From Planctomycetota bacterium (GTDB taxonomy: Bacteria > Planctomycetota > Planctomycetia > Gemmatales > Gemmataceae): a stretch of 64,000 nucleotides of DNA. Below are positions 52,691-61,146 of this stretch, one piece after another (the first letter of the stretch is position 1; every line of letters begins with the position of its first letter). The notes beneath the pieces are model-generated. The model was not told the origin of the DNA, made no database searches, and saw only the letters and a list, made by a program, of their open reading frames with translations. The translations under genes and the position numbers were made by a program. Where the stretch lies: assembly GCA_021413735.1 (NCBI GenBank), contig JAIOPV010000155.1, positions 1 to 64,000 on the forward strand, written 5' to 3'.

Positions 52691-55129
52691 ATGAGCGACG
52701 GTAATACCCCATCATCGCCGAAAACCACGCGCGAATTTCTCATCGAGGGCGACCTGCTGAAAGGGAGCTATTCGTTCCTGTCGCCCGCGTTGGCACCGAA
52801 TGAACTCGGGCGGCTCGGAGATTACCGTGTCCTGCGACTCCTCGGCACTGGCGGGATGGGAATCGTTTTTGAGGCCGAGGAACTCGCGCTCGCTCGCCGA
52901 GTCGCGCTGAAGGTACTCCTCCCTGAACTCACGAAAGATCCCGAGAACCGCGAACGTTTCTTGCGAGAAGCCCGTGCGGCGGCGGCTGTCGCATCTGATC
53001 ACGTCGTCACTATCTACAACGTCGCAAGTGGCGACCTACCGTACCTCGTGATGCAATTCCTTGAAGGCGAAACGGTTCAGTCGCGAATTGACAGGCGGCC
53101 TGCACTGACACTTCGGGAAGCTCTCGAAATCACCCGGCAGACCGCACTGGGATTGGCTGCCGCGCACGAGAAGGGGTTGGTTCACCGCGACATCAAACCA
53201 GCGAATCTCTGGCTCGAACCCGTGCAAAACGTGGAACGCGGAACGCAGAGTGAAGCGAGCGAAGAAACGGCCAAACAAGATCTCCCCTTCCGCGTAAAGA
53301 TTCTCGACTTCGGATTGGCACGGCTCGTCAGCGGCGACAACAACCTAACTTCGACCGGCCTCGTGATGGGCACACCGAACTACATGTCTCCCGAACAGGC
53401 GTCCGGGTTGGTTGTGGATGGTCGATCCGATCTGTTCAGCCTCGGGTGCGTGTTTTATGCGATGCTCACTGGGAATTTGCCGTTCCCAGGTCACACAGCC
53501 ATGGGCGTCATGATGGCGCTAGCGACCAAGACACCAGACCGGGTGGATAAGTCGAATCCGGCAATTCCCAAAGCAGTCGCGGATCTCGTGGCGAAACTTC
53601 TGAGAAAGAAGCCTGACCGCCGCCCAGCATCGGCTCGCGAGGTTGCGAAGAACTTGCAAGAACTGCTGGCAAGTCTGGACGAGAACATTCCGCTTCGCAA
53701 ATGTTCACCCAATGAAACCGCGGGAAACTATTTCGTCGGAGAAACCGTCGTTCGGGAGAATCCCAACGCCTCGCTGCCAACTCCGGTGTCGTCCAAGGTT
53801 GTGCTGGTCGATGAACCATCAACCACCACAACCCGCCGGAAACGCCAACGATTGGCAGGTGTCGTGTGGGCGTTGCTCGGGATGGTTGTTCTCGCGGTTG
53901 TGGGTTTCGGTGGTCGGCAACTTTTCTGGCTGCCCGCACCCCTCCCACCCGAACCCATCCTGATCGGCGTGTTGCATTCGCAGACCGGCACAATGGCTGT
54001 GAGCGAAGGGCCGCTCATCGACGCAACGGTTCTCGCGATCGAGGAAATCAACGCGGCTGGCGGTGTTCTTGGGCGACCGCTGCGAGCGGTCATCGCCGAT
54101 GGCAAGTCTGATCCCGTTGAGTTCCAGAAGGCAGCGGAACGCCTGATCGCCGATGATCGCGTGTCGGTCATCTTCGGCTGTATGACGTCGCCTTCGCGAA
54201 AGGCAGCGAAACTGGTCGTCGAACGCGACAATGGCCTGCTGTTCTTCCCGGTTTCGTTTGAGGGGCTCGAACAGTCGCCGCGAATCATCTACACGGGAGC
54301 GCCACCGAATCAGAAATCGCTCCCCTCCATCGAGTATGTGGTGAAGACGCTCAACCGGAAACGGCTGTTCATCCTGGGATCGAATCTCGTGTCGCCACGG
54401 TCCGCGACCGAAGTGATTCGCGACCATATGAAGTTGGTGACCCCTGAATGCGAGATTGTCGCGACGCACTTCGTGCCGCTCGGTTCCACCGACATGACCG
54501 AGGCACTTGACGCGATCGTTGCCGCGAAGCCGGACATGATTCTGAACATCCTCAACGGCAGCAGTAACTTCCCGTTCTACCGCGAACTCCGGAAACGCGG
54601 CATCGAATCGTCGAAAGTTCCGACGCTCTCGATCTCGCTGTCGGAGCACGACCTCGTTGGCCTGGACCCGAAACTCGTGGCAGGGGACTACCTCTCGGCG
54701 AATTACTTCCAGTCGGTCGATCGCGAGGAGAACCGCCTCTTTCTGGTAAAGGTGAAGGAAAAATTCGGCGATCAGCGAGTCGTGACGGACAACATGGTGG
54801 CTGCGTATTCTGGCGTGCATCTCTGGGCGAAGGCCGCGACGAAGGCCGGAACGCCAGACCCTGCCGATGTCGTCAAAGCGATCGGCGGAATCGAGTTTGA
54901 AGGGCCGGGCGGCTTGATCCGGATTGACCCCGAGAACCATTACGCCTGGCGACCGTGGCGAGTCGGGCAGATTCAGCCTGATGGAACGGTGAAGATCGTT
55001 GCGGCTGCCCCCGGAAACGTCCGTGCGGATCCATTCCCAACGACCCGCACTCGCCGGGATTGGGATCGACTTCTGAACGAGCTGTACGTCGAATGGGGAG
55101 GGAACTGGCAAGCGCCTGGCAACCCATGA
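52691..55129 (+). CDS. Receptor-like Ser/Thr kinase with UrtA-type ligand-binding domain, 2
   Basis: 812 residues; a tandem paralog of the gene at 49887, with a shorter linker. Kinase: LGTGGMGIVFEA, VALK, HRD at 165-167, DFG (KILDFGLARLV) and GTPNYMSPEQ, all intact. Membrane helix at about 386-413 (GVVWALLGMVVLAVVGFGGR). Binding domain from about 422: ILIGVLHSQTGTMAVSEG, EEINAAGGVLGRPLRAVIAD, FGCMTSPSRKAAKL and LLFFPVSFEGLEQSPRI. Its N terminus (KTTREFLIEGDLLKGSYSFL) is shared with kinase 3. Differences at the ligand-pocket region (CWTSASRK to CMTSPSRK) suggest another ligand. Confidence 0.9.
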   Translation: MSDGNTPSSPKTTREFLIEGDLLKGSYSFLSPALAPNELGRLGDYRVLRLLGTGGMGIVFEAEELALARRVALKVLLPELTKDPENRERFLREARAAAAVASDHVVTIYNVASGDLPYLVMQFLEGETVQSRIDRRPALTLREALEITRQTALGLAAAHEKGLVHRDIKPANLWLEPVQNVERGTQSEASEETAKQDLPFRVKILDFGLARLVSGDNNLTSTGLVMGTPNYMSPEQASGLVVDGRSDLFSLGCVFYAMLTGNLPFPGHTAMGVMMALATKTPDRVDKSNPAIPKAVADLVAKLLRKKPDRRPASAREVAKNLQELLASLDENIPLRKCSPNETAGNYFVGETVVRENPNASLPTPVSSKVVLVDEPSTTTTRRKRQRLAGVVWALLGMVVLAVVGFGGRQLFWLPAPLPPEPILIGVLHSQTGTMAVSEGPLIDATVLAIEEINAAGGVLGRPLRAVIADGKSDPVEFQKAAERLIADDRVSVIFGCMTSPSRKAAKLVVERDNGLLFFPVSFEGLEQSPRIIYTGAPPNQKSLPSIEYVVKTLNRKRLFILGSNLVSPRSATEVIRDHMKLVTPECEIVATHFVPLGSTDMTEALDAIVAAKPDMILNILNGSSNFPFYRELRKRGIESSKVPTLSISLSEHDLVGLDPKLVAGDYLSANYFQSVDREENRLFLVKVKEKFGDQRVVTDNMVAAYSGVHLWAKAATKAGTPDPADVVKAIGGIEFEGPGGLIRIDPENHYAWRPWRVGQIQPDGTVKIVAAAPGNVRADPFPTTRTRRDWDRLLNELYVEWGGNWQAPGNP

Positions 55130-55171
55130 CAAGGCGGAACGCGGGAGTCCGTTTCGCGAATTGAGTGATTC

Positions 55172-57646
55172 ATGAGCGAAGGCAACTCATCTTCAGCGCC
55201 GAAAACCACGCGAGAATTCCTCATCGACAGCGCCACGCTGAAAGGGAGCTATTCGTTCCTGGCGCCCGCGTTGGCACCGGATGAAATCGGGCGGCTCGGC
55301 GATTACCGGATCCTGCGTCCTCTCGGCGCTGGCGGCATGGGGATCGTCTTCGAGGCCGAAGAAATCGCCCTTCGGCGACAGGTCGCGTTGAAAGTCCTGT
55401 TCCCTGAACTCGCCAAAGACAAAGAGAACCGGGAACGATTCCTCCGGGAAGCACGGGCTGCCGCTGCCATCATCTCCGATCATGTCGTCACCATCTACTA
55501 TGTCGCGAGCGGCGATCTGCCATTCCTCGCGATGCAGTTCCTCGAAGGCGAATCGCTTCAATCGCGGATCGACAGAGACCCTCCACTGACGCTTCGCGAT
55601 GCCTTGGAAATCGCCAGGCAAACAGCGCTCGGGCTTGCTGCCGCCCAGGAGAAGGATCTCATCCACCGCGATATCAAGCCCGCGAATCTGTGGCTGGAAC
55701 CCCTGGCGGAAGGCAGAGGGCAGAAGGGGGACTCAAGTTCGGATTCCGCCCTCCGCCTTCTGCCTTCCGCCTTCGGAAGAGTGAAGCTCCTCGACTTCGG
55801 GTTGGCGCGCCTCACCACCGGTGAAACCAGCCTGACGGAAACCGGCTTGGTCGTGGGCACACCGATGTATATGTCGCCCGAGCAGGCAGCCGGGTTGGAA
55901 CTTGACGGGCGATCGGATTTGTTCAGCCTCGGGTGCGTGCTGTACAAGATGCTCGTCGGAAGCCTGCCATTCCCTGGCAAATCGGCGATGGCGATCATGA
56001 TGGCGCTGGCAACGAAAACCCCGCAGCGTGTCGATGAAGTGAACCCAGCCATTCCTTCGGATGTCGCGGACTACGTTGCTCTGCTGCTGAAGAAGAACCC
56101 AGCTCGTCGGCCGGCATCTGCTCGTGAGGTCGCGTCGAAACTCGGCGAACTCATTTTGCGATCACCAGAGGATCTGACGCTTTCGCAGTTTTCGAGCGCC
56201 AACGCGACCAACGAATTTTTCCTCGGTGACACGGCAGTTCAGGGTCAAAAGAACACGCCATCACCAACGCCACATATCGGCTCGCGAGTGGATACCCCAG
56301 CGCGTCGAAAATCGCGCCGTTGGGTCGTGGGTGGTGGGTTGCTTCTGCTTGCGGTTGTGGTCGCGGCAAGCATGGCTCTCTCGGACCTGTTCACGCCTGC
56401 GGTGCCGTCGCCAACGCCACAGCAGTTGCCTCAGCCGGCGATTGTCGTGGGTGTGCTGCATTCACAAACCGGCACGATGGCCATGAGTGAACAACCGGTG
56501 CTGAACGCGACGCTCATGGCGATCGAGGAAATCAACGCGGCCAGCGGCGTTCTTGGTCGAAAAATCCGTGTCGTGGTCGTGGATGGGAAGTCGGACCCCG
56601 ATGTCTTCGCGAGTGAAGCCGAGCGACTACTTGACGAGGACAAGGTCAGCGTGATTTTCGGCTGTTGGACGAGCGCCAGCCGAAAGGCTATACGCGATGT
56701 GTTCCTTCGCCGCAAGGAAGGGCTTCTCTTCTACCCGGTGCAGTACGAAGGCATCGAGGAGTCGCCGCGGATTGTGTACCTCGGGCCGACGCCGAATCAG
56801 CAACTCCTTCCGGCAATCGACTTCCTCACGCGGCCAGTTGAAGCCGGTGGCCTCGGCAAGAAACGCCTGTACTTCGTGGGTTCCGATTACGTCTTCCCTC
56901 GCGTGACTTATGAGAGCCTGAAGGATCAGGTAAAGCTCCGCGCGAAGGATGGCGTCGAGATCGTGGGAGCGTCGTTCCTGCCGCTTGGCTCGACACAAGC
57001 GATGACGGTCGTGACGGACATCAAACGCCAGAATCCGGACGCGATCATCAACGCGATCAACGGCGGCACGAACGTGCAGTTCTTCCAGGAGCTTCGCGAA
57101 CGGAAACCTCGTGTTACGCCTGCCGAGATTCCGACGCTTTCACTGAGCATCACGGAGAACGAGGTTCGCGGACTCAACCCGGCAGCGCTGGCTGGCGATT
57201 ACATTGCCGCGAGCTATTTCCAGACCATTGACCGTGCGGAGAGTCGCGAGTTCGTTCGCAAACTCCGAACGCGGTTCGAAACAACTCCTGTGGCGACCGA
57301 TCCGTCAGCGGCAGCGTACACCGGCGTGCATCTGTGGGCAAAGGCAGTCGAGAAGGCCGGCACGACCGACGCAATGGCGGTTCGAGAGGCCGTTCGCGGC
57401 TTGGAGTTCGAGGGCGTGCGAACGCGAGTGAAGATCGACCCCGAGAATCTGCATGCGTGGCTGCCTGCACGCATCGGGAAGATTCGCGCCGACGGCTCGA
57501 TCGATGTGATTCCGGGGGCGGGATCGGAAACGCCGCTGCCTCCTACTCCATACCTGCCGACACGCACGAGGCAGGAGTGGGAGACGTTTCTGCACGGTTT
57601 GCAGTTTCAGTGGAACGGGAAGTGGGTCGCACCGGACAAGAAGTGA
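55172..57646 (+). CDS. Receptor-like Ser/Thr kinase with UrtA-type ligand-binding domain, 3
   Basis: 824 residues, third tandem paralog, starting 42 bp after kinase 2. Kinase motifs intact: LGAGGMGIVFEA, VALK, HRD at 165-167, KLLDFGLARLT, GTPMYMSPEQ. Membrane helix at about 383-408 (WVVGGGLLLLAVVVAASMAL). UrtA-like domain from about 426: VGVLHSQTGTMAMSEQPV, EEINAASGVLGRKIRVVVVD, FGCWTSASRKAIRD, LLFYPVQYEGIEESPRI and GPTPNQQLLP. Between the catalytic loop and DFG about 23 residues (AEGRGQKGDSSSDSALRLLP) are encoded by a small inverted repeat. This copy is closest to the UrtA motifs. Confidence 0.9.
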   Translation: MSEGNSSSAPKTTREFLIDSATLKGSYSFLAPALAPDEIGRLGDYRILRPLGAGGMGIVFEAEEIALRRQVALKVLFPELAKDKENRERFLREARAAAAIISDHVVTIYYVASGDLPFLAMQFLEGESLQSRIDRDPPLTLRDALEIARQTALGLAAAQEKDLIHRDIKPANLWLEPLAEGRGQKGDSSSDSALRLLPSAFGRVKLLDFGLARLTTGETSLTETGLVVGTPMYMSPEQAAGLELDGRSDLFSLGCVLYKMLVGSLPFPGKSAMAIMMALATKTPQRVDEVNPAIPSDVADYVALLLKKNPARRPASAREVASKLGELILRSPEDLTLSQFSSANATNEFFLGDTAVQGQKNTPSPTPHIGSRVDTPARRKSRRWVVGGGLLLLAVVVAASMALSDLFTPAVPSPTPQQLPQPAIVVGVLHSQTGTMAMSEQPVLNATLMAIEEINAASGVLGRKIRVVVVDGKSDPDVFASEAERLLDEDKVSVIFGCWTSASRKAIRDVFLRRKEGLLFYPVQYEGIEESPRIVYLGPTPNQQLLPAIDFLTRPVEAGGLGKKRLYFVGSDYVFPRVTYESLKDQVKLRAKDGVEIVGASFLPLGSTQAMTVVTDIKRQNPDAIINAINGGTNVQFFQELRERKPRVTPAEIPTLSLSITENEVRGLNPAALAGDYIAASYFQTIDRAESREFVRKLRTRFETTPVATDPSAAAYTGVHLWAKAVEKAGTTDAMAVREAVRGLEFEGVRTRVKIDPENLHAWLPARIGKIRADGSIDVIPGAGSETPLPPTPYLPTRTRQEWETFLHGLQFQWNGKWVAPDKK
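55706..55775. repeat. Inverted repeat inserted in kinase gene 3
   Basis: GCGGAAGGCAGAGGGCAGAA and, in reverse complement, CTTCTGCCTTCCGCC form an imperfect hairpin of about 20 bp within the coding sequence. It is read in frame as a low-complexity loop of the kinase domain. The purine/pyrimidine style of the arms is that of the other mobile-looking elements. Confidence 0.55.
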
Positions 57647-57701
57647 CAGTGCCGGCGGTGTATGATGGGTTATCGGGCTGACGAGCATCGCGGAGGGAAC
57701 C

Positions 57702-60467
57702 ATGAACCTGGGCTTCTACAACACGAACCTGCCGCCGCACTTACGGGTGCTGAAAGACGAGATCGAGGGTTACGCCCGCGAGTACGGGCTGGACTTCTAC
57801 GAGACGATTTTCGAGGTGGTCGACGCCGACGACCTGAACGAGATCGCGGCGTATGGCGGCTTCCCGACGCGCTACCCGCACTGGTCGTTCGGGATGCAGT
57901 ACGAGGACTTGAAGAAGGGCTACGAGTACGGGCTGTCGAAGATTTACGAGATGGTGATTAACAACGACCCGTGCTACGCCTACCTGATGCGTTGCAATCA
58001 CACGGTCGACCAGAAGCTCGTGATGGCGCACGTTTACGGCCACTGCGATTTTTTCAAGAACAACGCCTACTTCGGGCACACGACCCGCAAGATGATGGAC
58101 GAGATCGCGAACCACGCGGCTCGCATCCGTCATTACGTCGAGCGGTTCGGCGAAGACGAAGTCGAAGGGTTCCTCGACAAGTGCATGTCCATCGACGACC
58201 TGATCGACATTCACTCGGTCGCGATCAAGCGGCGAGACGATCACTCGAAGTACGACTTCACGCCGCCACCAGCCGAGGGCGACGCCGAGGAAAGCCAGAC
58301 GCGACGCTTCAAGGCGAAGGCGTACATGGCGGATTACATCAACCCGCGAGCGACGCTGAAGGCCGAGGACGACGAGCGAAAGCATCTCAAGGAGCAGCGC
58401 GTTTCGCACTTCCCGGAGCATCCCGAAAAGGACGTGCTGCTGTTCCTGATCGAGCATGCCCCGCTGAAGAACTGGCAACGCGACATCCTCAGCATAATCC
58501 GAGACGAAGCTTATTACTTTTATCCTCAAGGTCAAACGAAGATCATCAACGAAGGTTGGGCCTGCCTGATTTCAGGTTCGCTCGTCGCCACGGATCGCGG
58601 CTTCCTGCGAATCGACGACCTCGTGCGGAATCGGCAAGCCGTGCGAGTGGGCGATGGCGTCGGCACGCAACTGGTGTACGACTGGGCACGCTTCGAGGAG
58701 CGCGAAACCGTTCGTGTTCGCACGCGGCGTGGATTACAGGTCGAAGGCTCGTTGACCCATCAACTCATGTTGCCGGATGGAAGCTGGAAGCGGCTTTCGG
58801 AGGTGCAAGTCGGCGACCGGTTGAAGGTCGCCCGTGGCACGAATGTTTGGGCGACCGAAGCCGTGAAACTCGACTGGCAGCCCGAGAGTCGGCTCACGCT
58901 CGAAGCAGCCGCTGCCGAGGCTGGCGTCTCGATCTGGACGATGTTGCGATATCGCGAGGGGAAGCGAGTTCGCAAGCAGGCCGCAATTGAGGCCGTCAAC
59001 GCTCGGTACGAACAGCAACTCAGCACCGTTTCGTATATGCAGAACAAGCGGGCGAAGGTTCGCACTCTCTCGGTTGTGAACGAACAGTTCGCGGCGTTCC
59101 TCGGTTATTTGATCGGCGATGGACACATCAGCGATGTGAAGCGAGTCATCGGACTGACCACCGGCGACGAATCGCAAGCCGATCACTTTGCGGCGCTGGT
59201 CACGGAGTTGTTCGGCATCACGCCCCGCAAGAAGTGGGACGTGTCTAAGTGGCGGGTTCTCTTCTCCTCGCAGACGGTGAAAGACTTCCTCGTTTCGCTC
59301 GGGTTGAAGACCGGATTCGCCGCTCGCGTGAAAACAGTTCCCGATGTGATTCTGCGGTCGCCGAAGCCGGTCGTCGCCGCCTTCCTGCGTGCCCTCTATG
59401 ACTGCGATGGCTACGCTGGTCCGGCGGGGGTGATTCTCTCGACAACAAGCCCGAAGATGGCCGAGGTCGTGCAAATCTTGCTGCTGAACTTCGGCGTTCT
59501 CTCGACGCTCCGACCGCACAAGGACGACTGCTGGCACGTTCACACGCAAGGCCGCTCAGCGAAGGTATTCCGCGAGCAAATCGGTTTCGGACTCGAACGC
59601 AAGCAAGCGAGGCTCGCCGAATACACCGAGAACCGCCAATGGTTCAAGGAAGAGCGCGAAGATGACGTGATTGTGTCGGTGGTACGCGGCAGGGCCGAGG
59701 TGTTCGACGTTTCGGTTGAGGAAACGCACCGCTACGTCGCACAGGGGTTGGTGAATCACAACTCCTTCTGGCATTCCACGATGATGACGCAGAAGATTCT
59801 CCAGCCGTCAGAAGTCATCGACTACGCCGACCACCACTCGGGCACGATGGCGACGAGTTCACGCAGACTCAACCCGTACAAGGTCGGCATCGAGTTGCTT
59901 CGCGACATCGAACGACGCTGGAACATGGGGCAGTTCGGACCCGAATGGGAAAACTGCGACGACATGGAGAAGAAGCGGAAATGGAACACCGAGACCGGCC
60001 TCGGTCGCAAAAAGATCTTCGAGGTGCGGCGGATTCACAACGACATCACGTTCATCGACACGTTTTTAACCCCCGAGTTCTGCAAGGAACACGGTCTGTT
60101 CTCGTTCAATTACAACGAGCCGGGGGCAAACTATGTCATCGAGAGCCGAGAATTCCAGAAGGTGAAGCAACGATTGCTCTTCAGTCTCACGAATTTCGGC
60201 AAGCCGTGGATCTACGTGGTCGACGGGAACTACCGCAACCGCGGAGAACTGATGTTGCGGCACGAGCATAATGGGGTAGATTTGAAAGGGGACGAGGCGC
60301 GCGACACTTTGTCGAACGTACAGTACATCTGGGCGCGCCCCGTTCATCTTGAAACGATTTTCGATGGTCAGCCGACCGTCATGAGTTTCGACGGCTCGGA
60401 ACACACACAACAGGTGATAGGAGGGACCAATGACGCTTCCCGAAACACTCCTTCCAAAGCTAAGTGA
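57702..60467 (+). CDS. spoVR: SpoVR/YcgB family protein interrupted by an intein
   Basis: 921 codons; without the intein 521 residues, near E. coli YcgB (510). The extein halves are complete SpoVR: ITDYADEYGLDFYETIFEVV-like start (YAREYGLDFYETIFEVVDAD), YPHWSFGMQYEDLKKGYEYG, MAHVYGHCDFFKNNAYFGHT, the conserved TKIINEGWA joined to SFWHSTMMTQKI, then PYKVGIELLRDIERRWNMGQ and the C-terminal domain YLWARPVHLET-like (YIWARPVHLETIFDGQPTVM). SpoVR acts with PrkA and YeaH; biochemistry unknown. Intein: residues 288-687. ATG 57702 with GGAGGGAACC upstream. The 3' end overlaps the next gene by 38 bp. Confidence 0.95.
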   Translation: MNLGFYNTNLPPHLRVLKDEIEGYAREYGLDFYETIFEVVDADDLNEIAAYGGFPTRYPHWSFGMQYEDLKKGYEYGLSKIYEMVINNDPCYAYLMRCNHTVDQKLVMAHVYGHCDFFKNNAYFGHTTRKMMDEIANHAARIRHYVERFGEDEVEGFLDKCMSIDDLIDIHSVAIKRRDDHSKYDFTPPPAEGDAEESQTRRFKAKAYMADYINPRATLKAEDDERKHLKEQRVSHFPEHPEKDVLLFLIEHAPLKNWQRDILSIIRDEAYYFYPQGQTKIINEGWACLISGSLVATDRGFLRIDDLVRNRQAVRVGDGVGTQLVYDWARFEERETVRVRTRRGLQVEGSLTHQLMLPDGSWKRLSEVQVGDRLKVARGTNVWATEAVKLDWQPESRLTLEAAAAEAGVSIWTMLRYREGKRVRKQAAIEAVNARYEQQLSTVSYMQNKRAKVRTLSVVNEQFAAFLGYLIGDGHISDVKRVIGLTTGDESQADHFAALVTELFGITPRKKWDVSKWRVLFSSQTVKDFLVSLGLKTGFAARVKTVPDVILRSPKPVVAAFLRALYDCDGYAGPAGVILSTTSPKMAEVVQILLLNFGVLSTLRPHKDDCWHVHTQGRSAKVFREQIGFGLERKQARLAEYTENRQWFKEEREDDVIVSVVRGRAEVFDVSVEETHRYVAQGLVNHNSFWHSTMMTQKILQPSEVIDYADHHSGTMATSSRRLNPYKVGIELLRDIERRWNMGQFGPEWENCDDMEKKRKWNTETGLGRKKIFEVRRIHNDITFIDTFLTPEFCKEHGLFSFNYNEPGANYVIESREFQKVKQRLLFSLTNFGKPWIYVVDGNYRNRGELMLRHEHNGVDLKGDEARDTLSNVQYIWARPVHLETIFDGQPTVMSFDGSEHTQQVIGGTNDASRNTPSKAK
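58563..59762 (+). mobile_element. Intein with LAGLIDADG endonuclease in SpoVR
   Basis: 400 residues, exactly 1200 bp, inserted at NEGWA/SFWHS. It starts with Cys (CLISGSLVATDRGFLRIDDL, block A). It has block B VEGSLTHQLML with S-x-x-H in the usual T-x-x-H place. A DOD endonuclease follows, with LGYLIGDGHIS and FLRALYDCDGYA as the two LAGLIDADG helices, and block F is VFDVSVEETHRYVAQGLV. It ends in His-Asn before the +1 Ser (NHN|S). All residues needed for class 1 protein splicing are present. The endonuclease acidic residues (Asp in IGDG and in DCDG) are kept, so the element may still be mobile. Confidence 0.93.
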
Positions 60468-60906
60468 ATGGCGACCATCGGGCGTTGGTCGGCACAGTTG
60501 GGCCGAGACGTTTCCGGCTGCGGGTTGGACCGTCCAGATTGCCGCCGACAAAGCCGACTCGATGTCGTGTCTGGTGTGGGAATTGACCCTCACCCGCACG
60601 GCCGACGTTCCGGCAGGTACCACACTCACAACGTGGGCTTCTGCGATTGCGAACCGCGTGAGTGGCCTCATGGAACCGCTGAAGGTTCACGAGGTTGACC
60701 AACCCCGCGGCGAGGCGGTGCTGCGAAGCGTGGCCCCCGCGAAGAAGGGTGAAGCCCTCGCTTACTACGAAGTGCGGTTGCCAAGCCTGACGACCGCTGT
60801 GGTTCGTCGGTACACGGCGAGCAAGACCGTCAGCGGCCGCGATCAGGTTGCGTTCGCGCTGACTCACGAGGCGATTGCGAAACTGGTCGGCGACATCGCG
60901 GGTTAA
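60430..60906 (+). CDS. Hypothetical protein, 158 residues
   Basis: It begins inside the end of spoVR with a strong AGGAGG before the ATG, so the two are coupled. A soluble alpha/beta domain (HSWAETFPAAGWTVQIAADK, MSCLVWELTLTRTADVPAGT, WASAIANRVSGLMEPLKVHE, EALAYYEVRLPSLTTAVVRR). No family recognised. Its 3' end (from codon 128) and the following terminator are duplicated at 61959-62110. A partner role with SpoVR is possible but not shown. Confidence 0.75.
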   Translation: MTLPETLLPKLSEWRPSGVGRHSWAETFPAAGWTVQIAADKADSMSCLVWELTLTRTADVPAGTTLTTWASAIANRVSGLMEPLKVHEVDQPRGEAVLRSVAPAKKGEALAYYEVRLPSLTTAVVRRYTASKTVSGRDQVAFALTHEAIAKLVGDIAG

Positions 60907-60927
60907 TCCCGATTGGCCTGTGAACGA

Positions 60928-60959
60928 GAGAAACCCACCCGCAATCGGGTGGGTTTCTT
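60928..60959. terminator. Intrinsic terminator after the spoVR operon
   Basis: Stem GAGAAACCCACCCG/CGGGTGGGTTTCTT with loop CAAT. A duplicate is at 62077-62106. Confidence 0.8.
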
Positions 60960-60969
60960 GCATTTCTTG

Positions 60970-61084
60970 GGCGAACCCCGAGTGCCAGCGAGGGGGTGGC
61001 GTTGTCCCTTGCTGGCGTTCACTCAAGTCTCCATTGCTGACACTTGGGCTCACGCCACCCCCTCGCTGGCACTCGGGGTTCGCC
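60970..61084. repeat. 33-bp perfect inverted repeat, long loop
   Basis: Arms 60970-61002 and 61052-61084 (left arm GGCGAACCCCGAGTGCCAGC...) are perfectly complementary around 49 bases. It fills the gap between the terminator and the SAF-domain gene, and no coding was seen. Confidence 0.8.
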
Positions 61085-61146
61085 GAAAACCCTCGGCTGC
61101 CTGTATGATGGCGCACTATGCCTGCACGCTCCCCACGGAGTCGGTC

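Noticed and set aside
49887-57646. Urea ABC transporter operon (urtABCDE)
   Set aside because: Only the UrtA-like binding domain is present and it is fused to kinases; no permease or ATPase gene is in the region.
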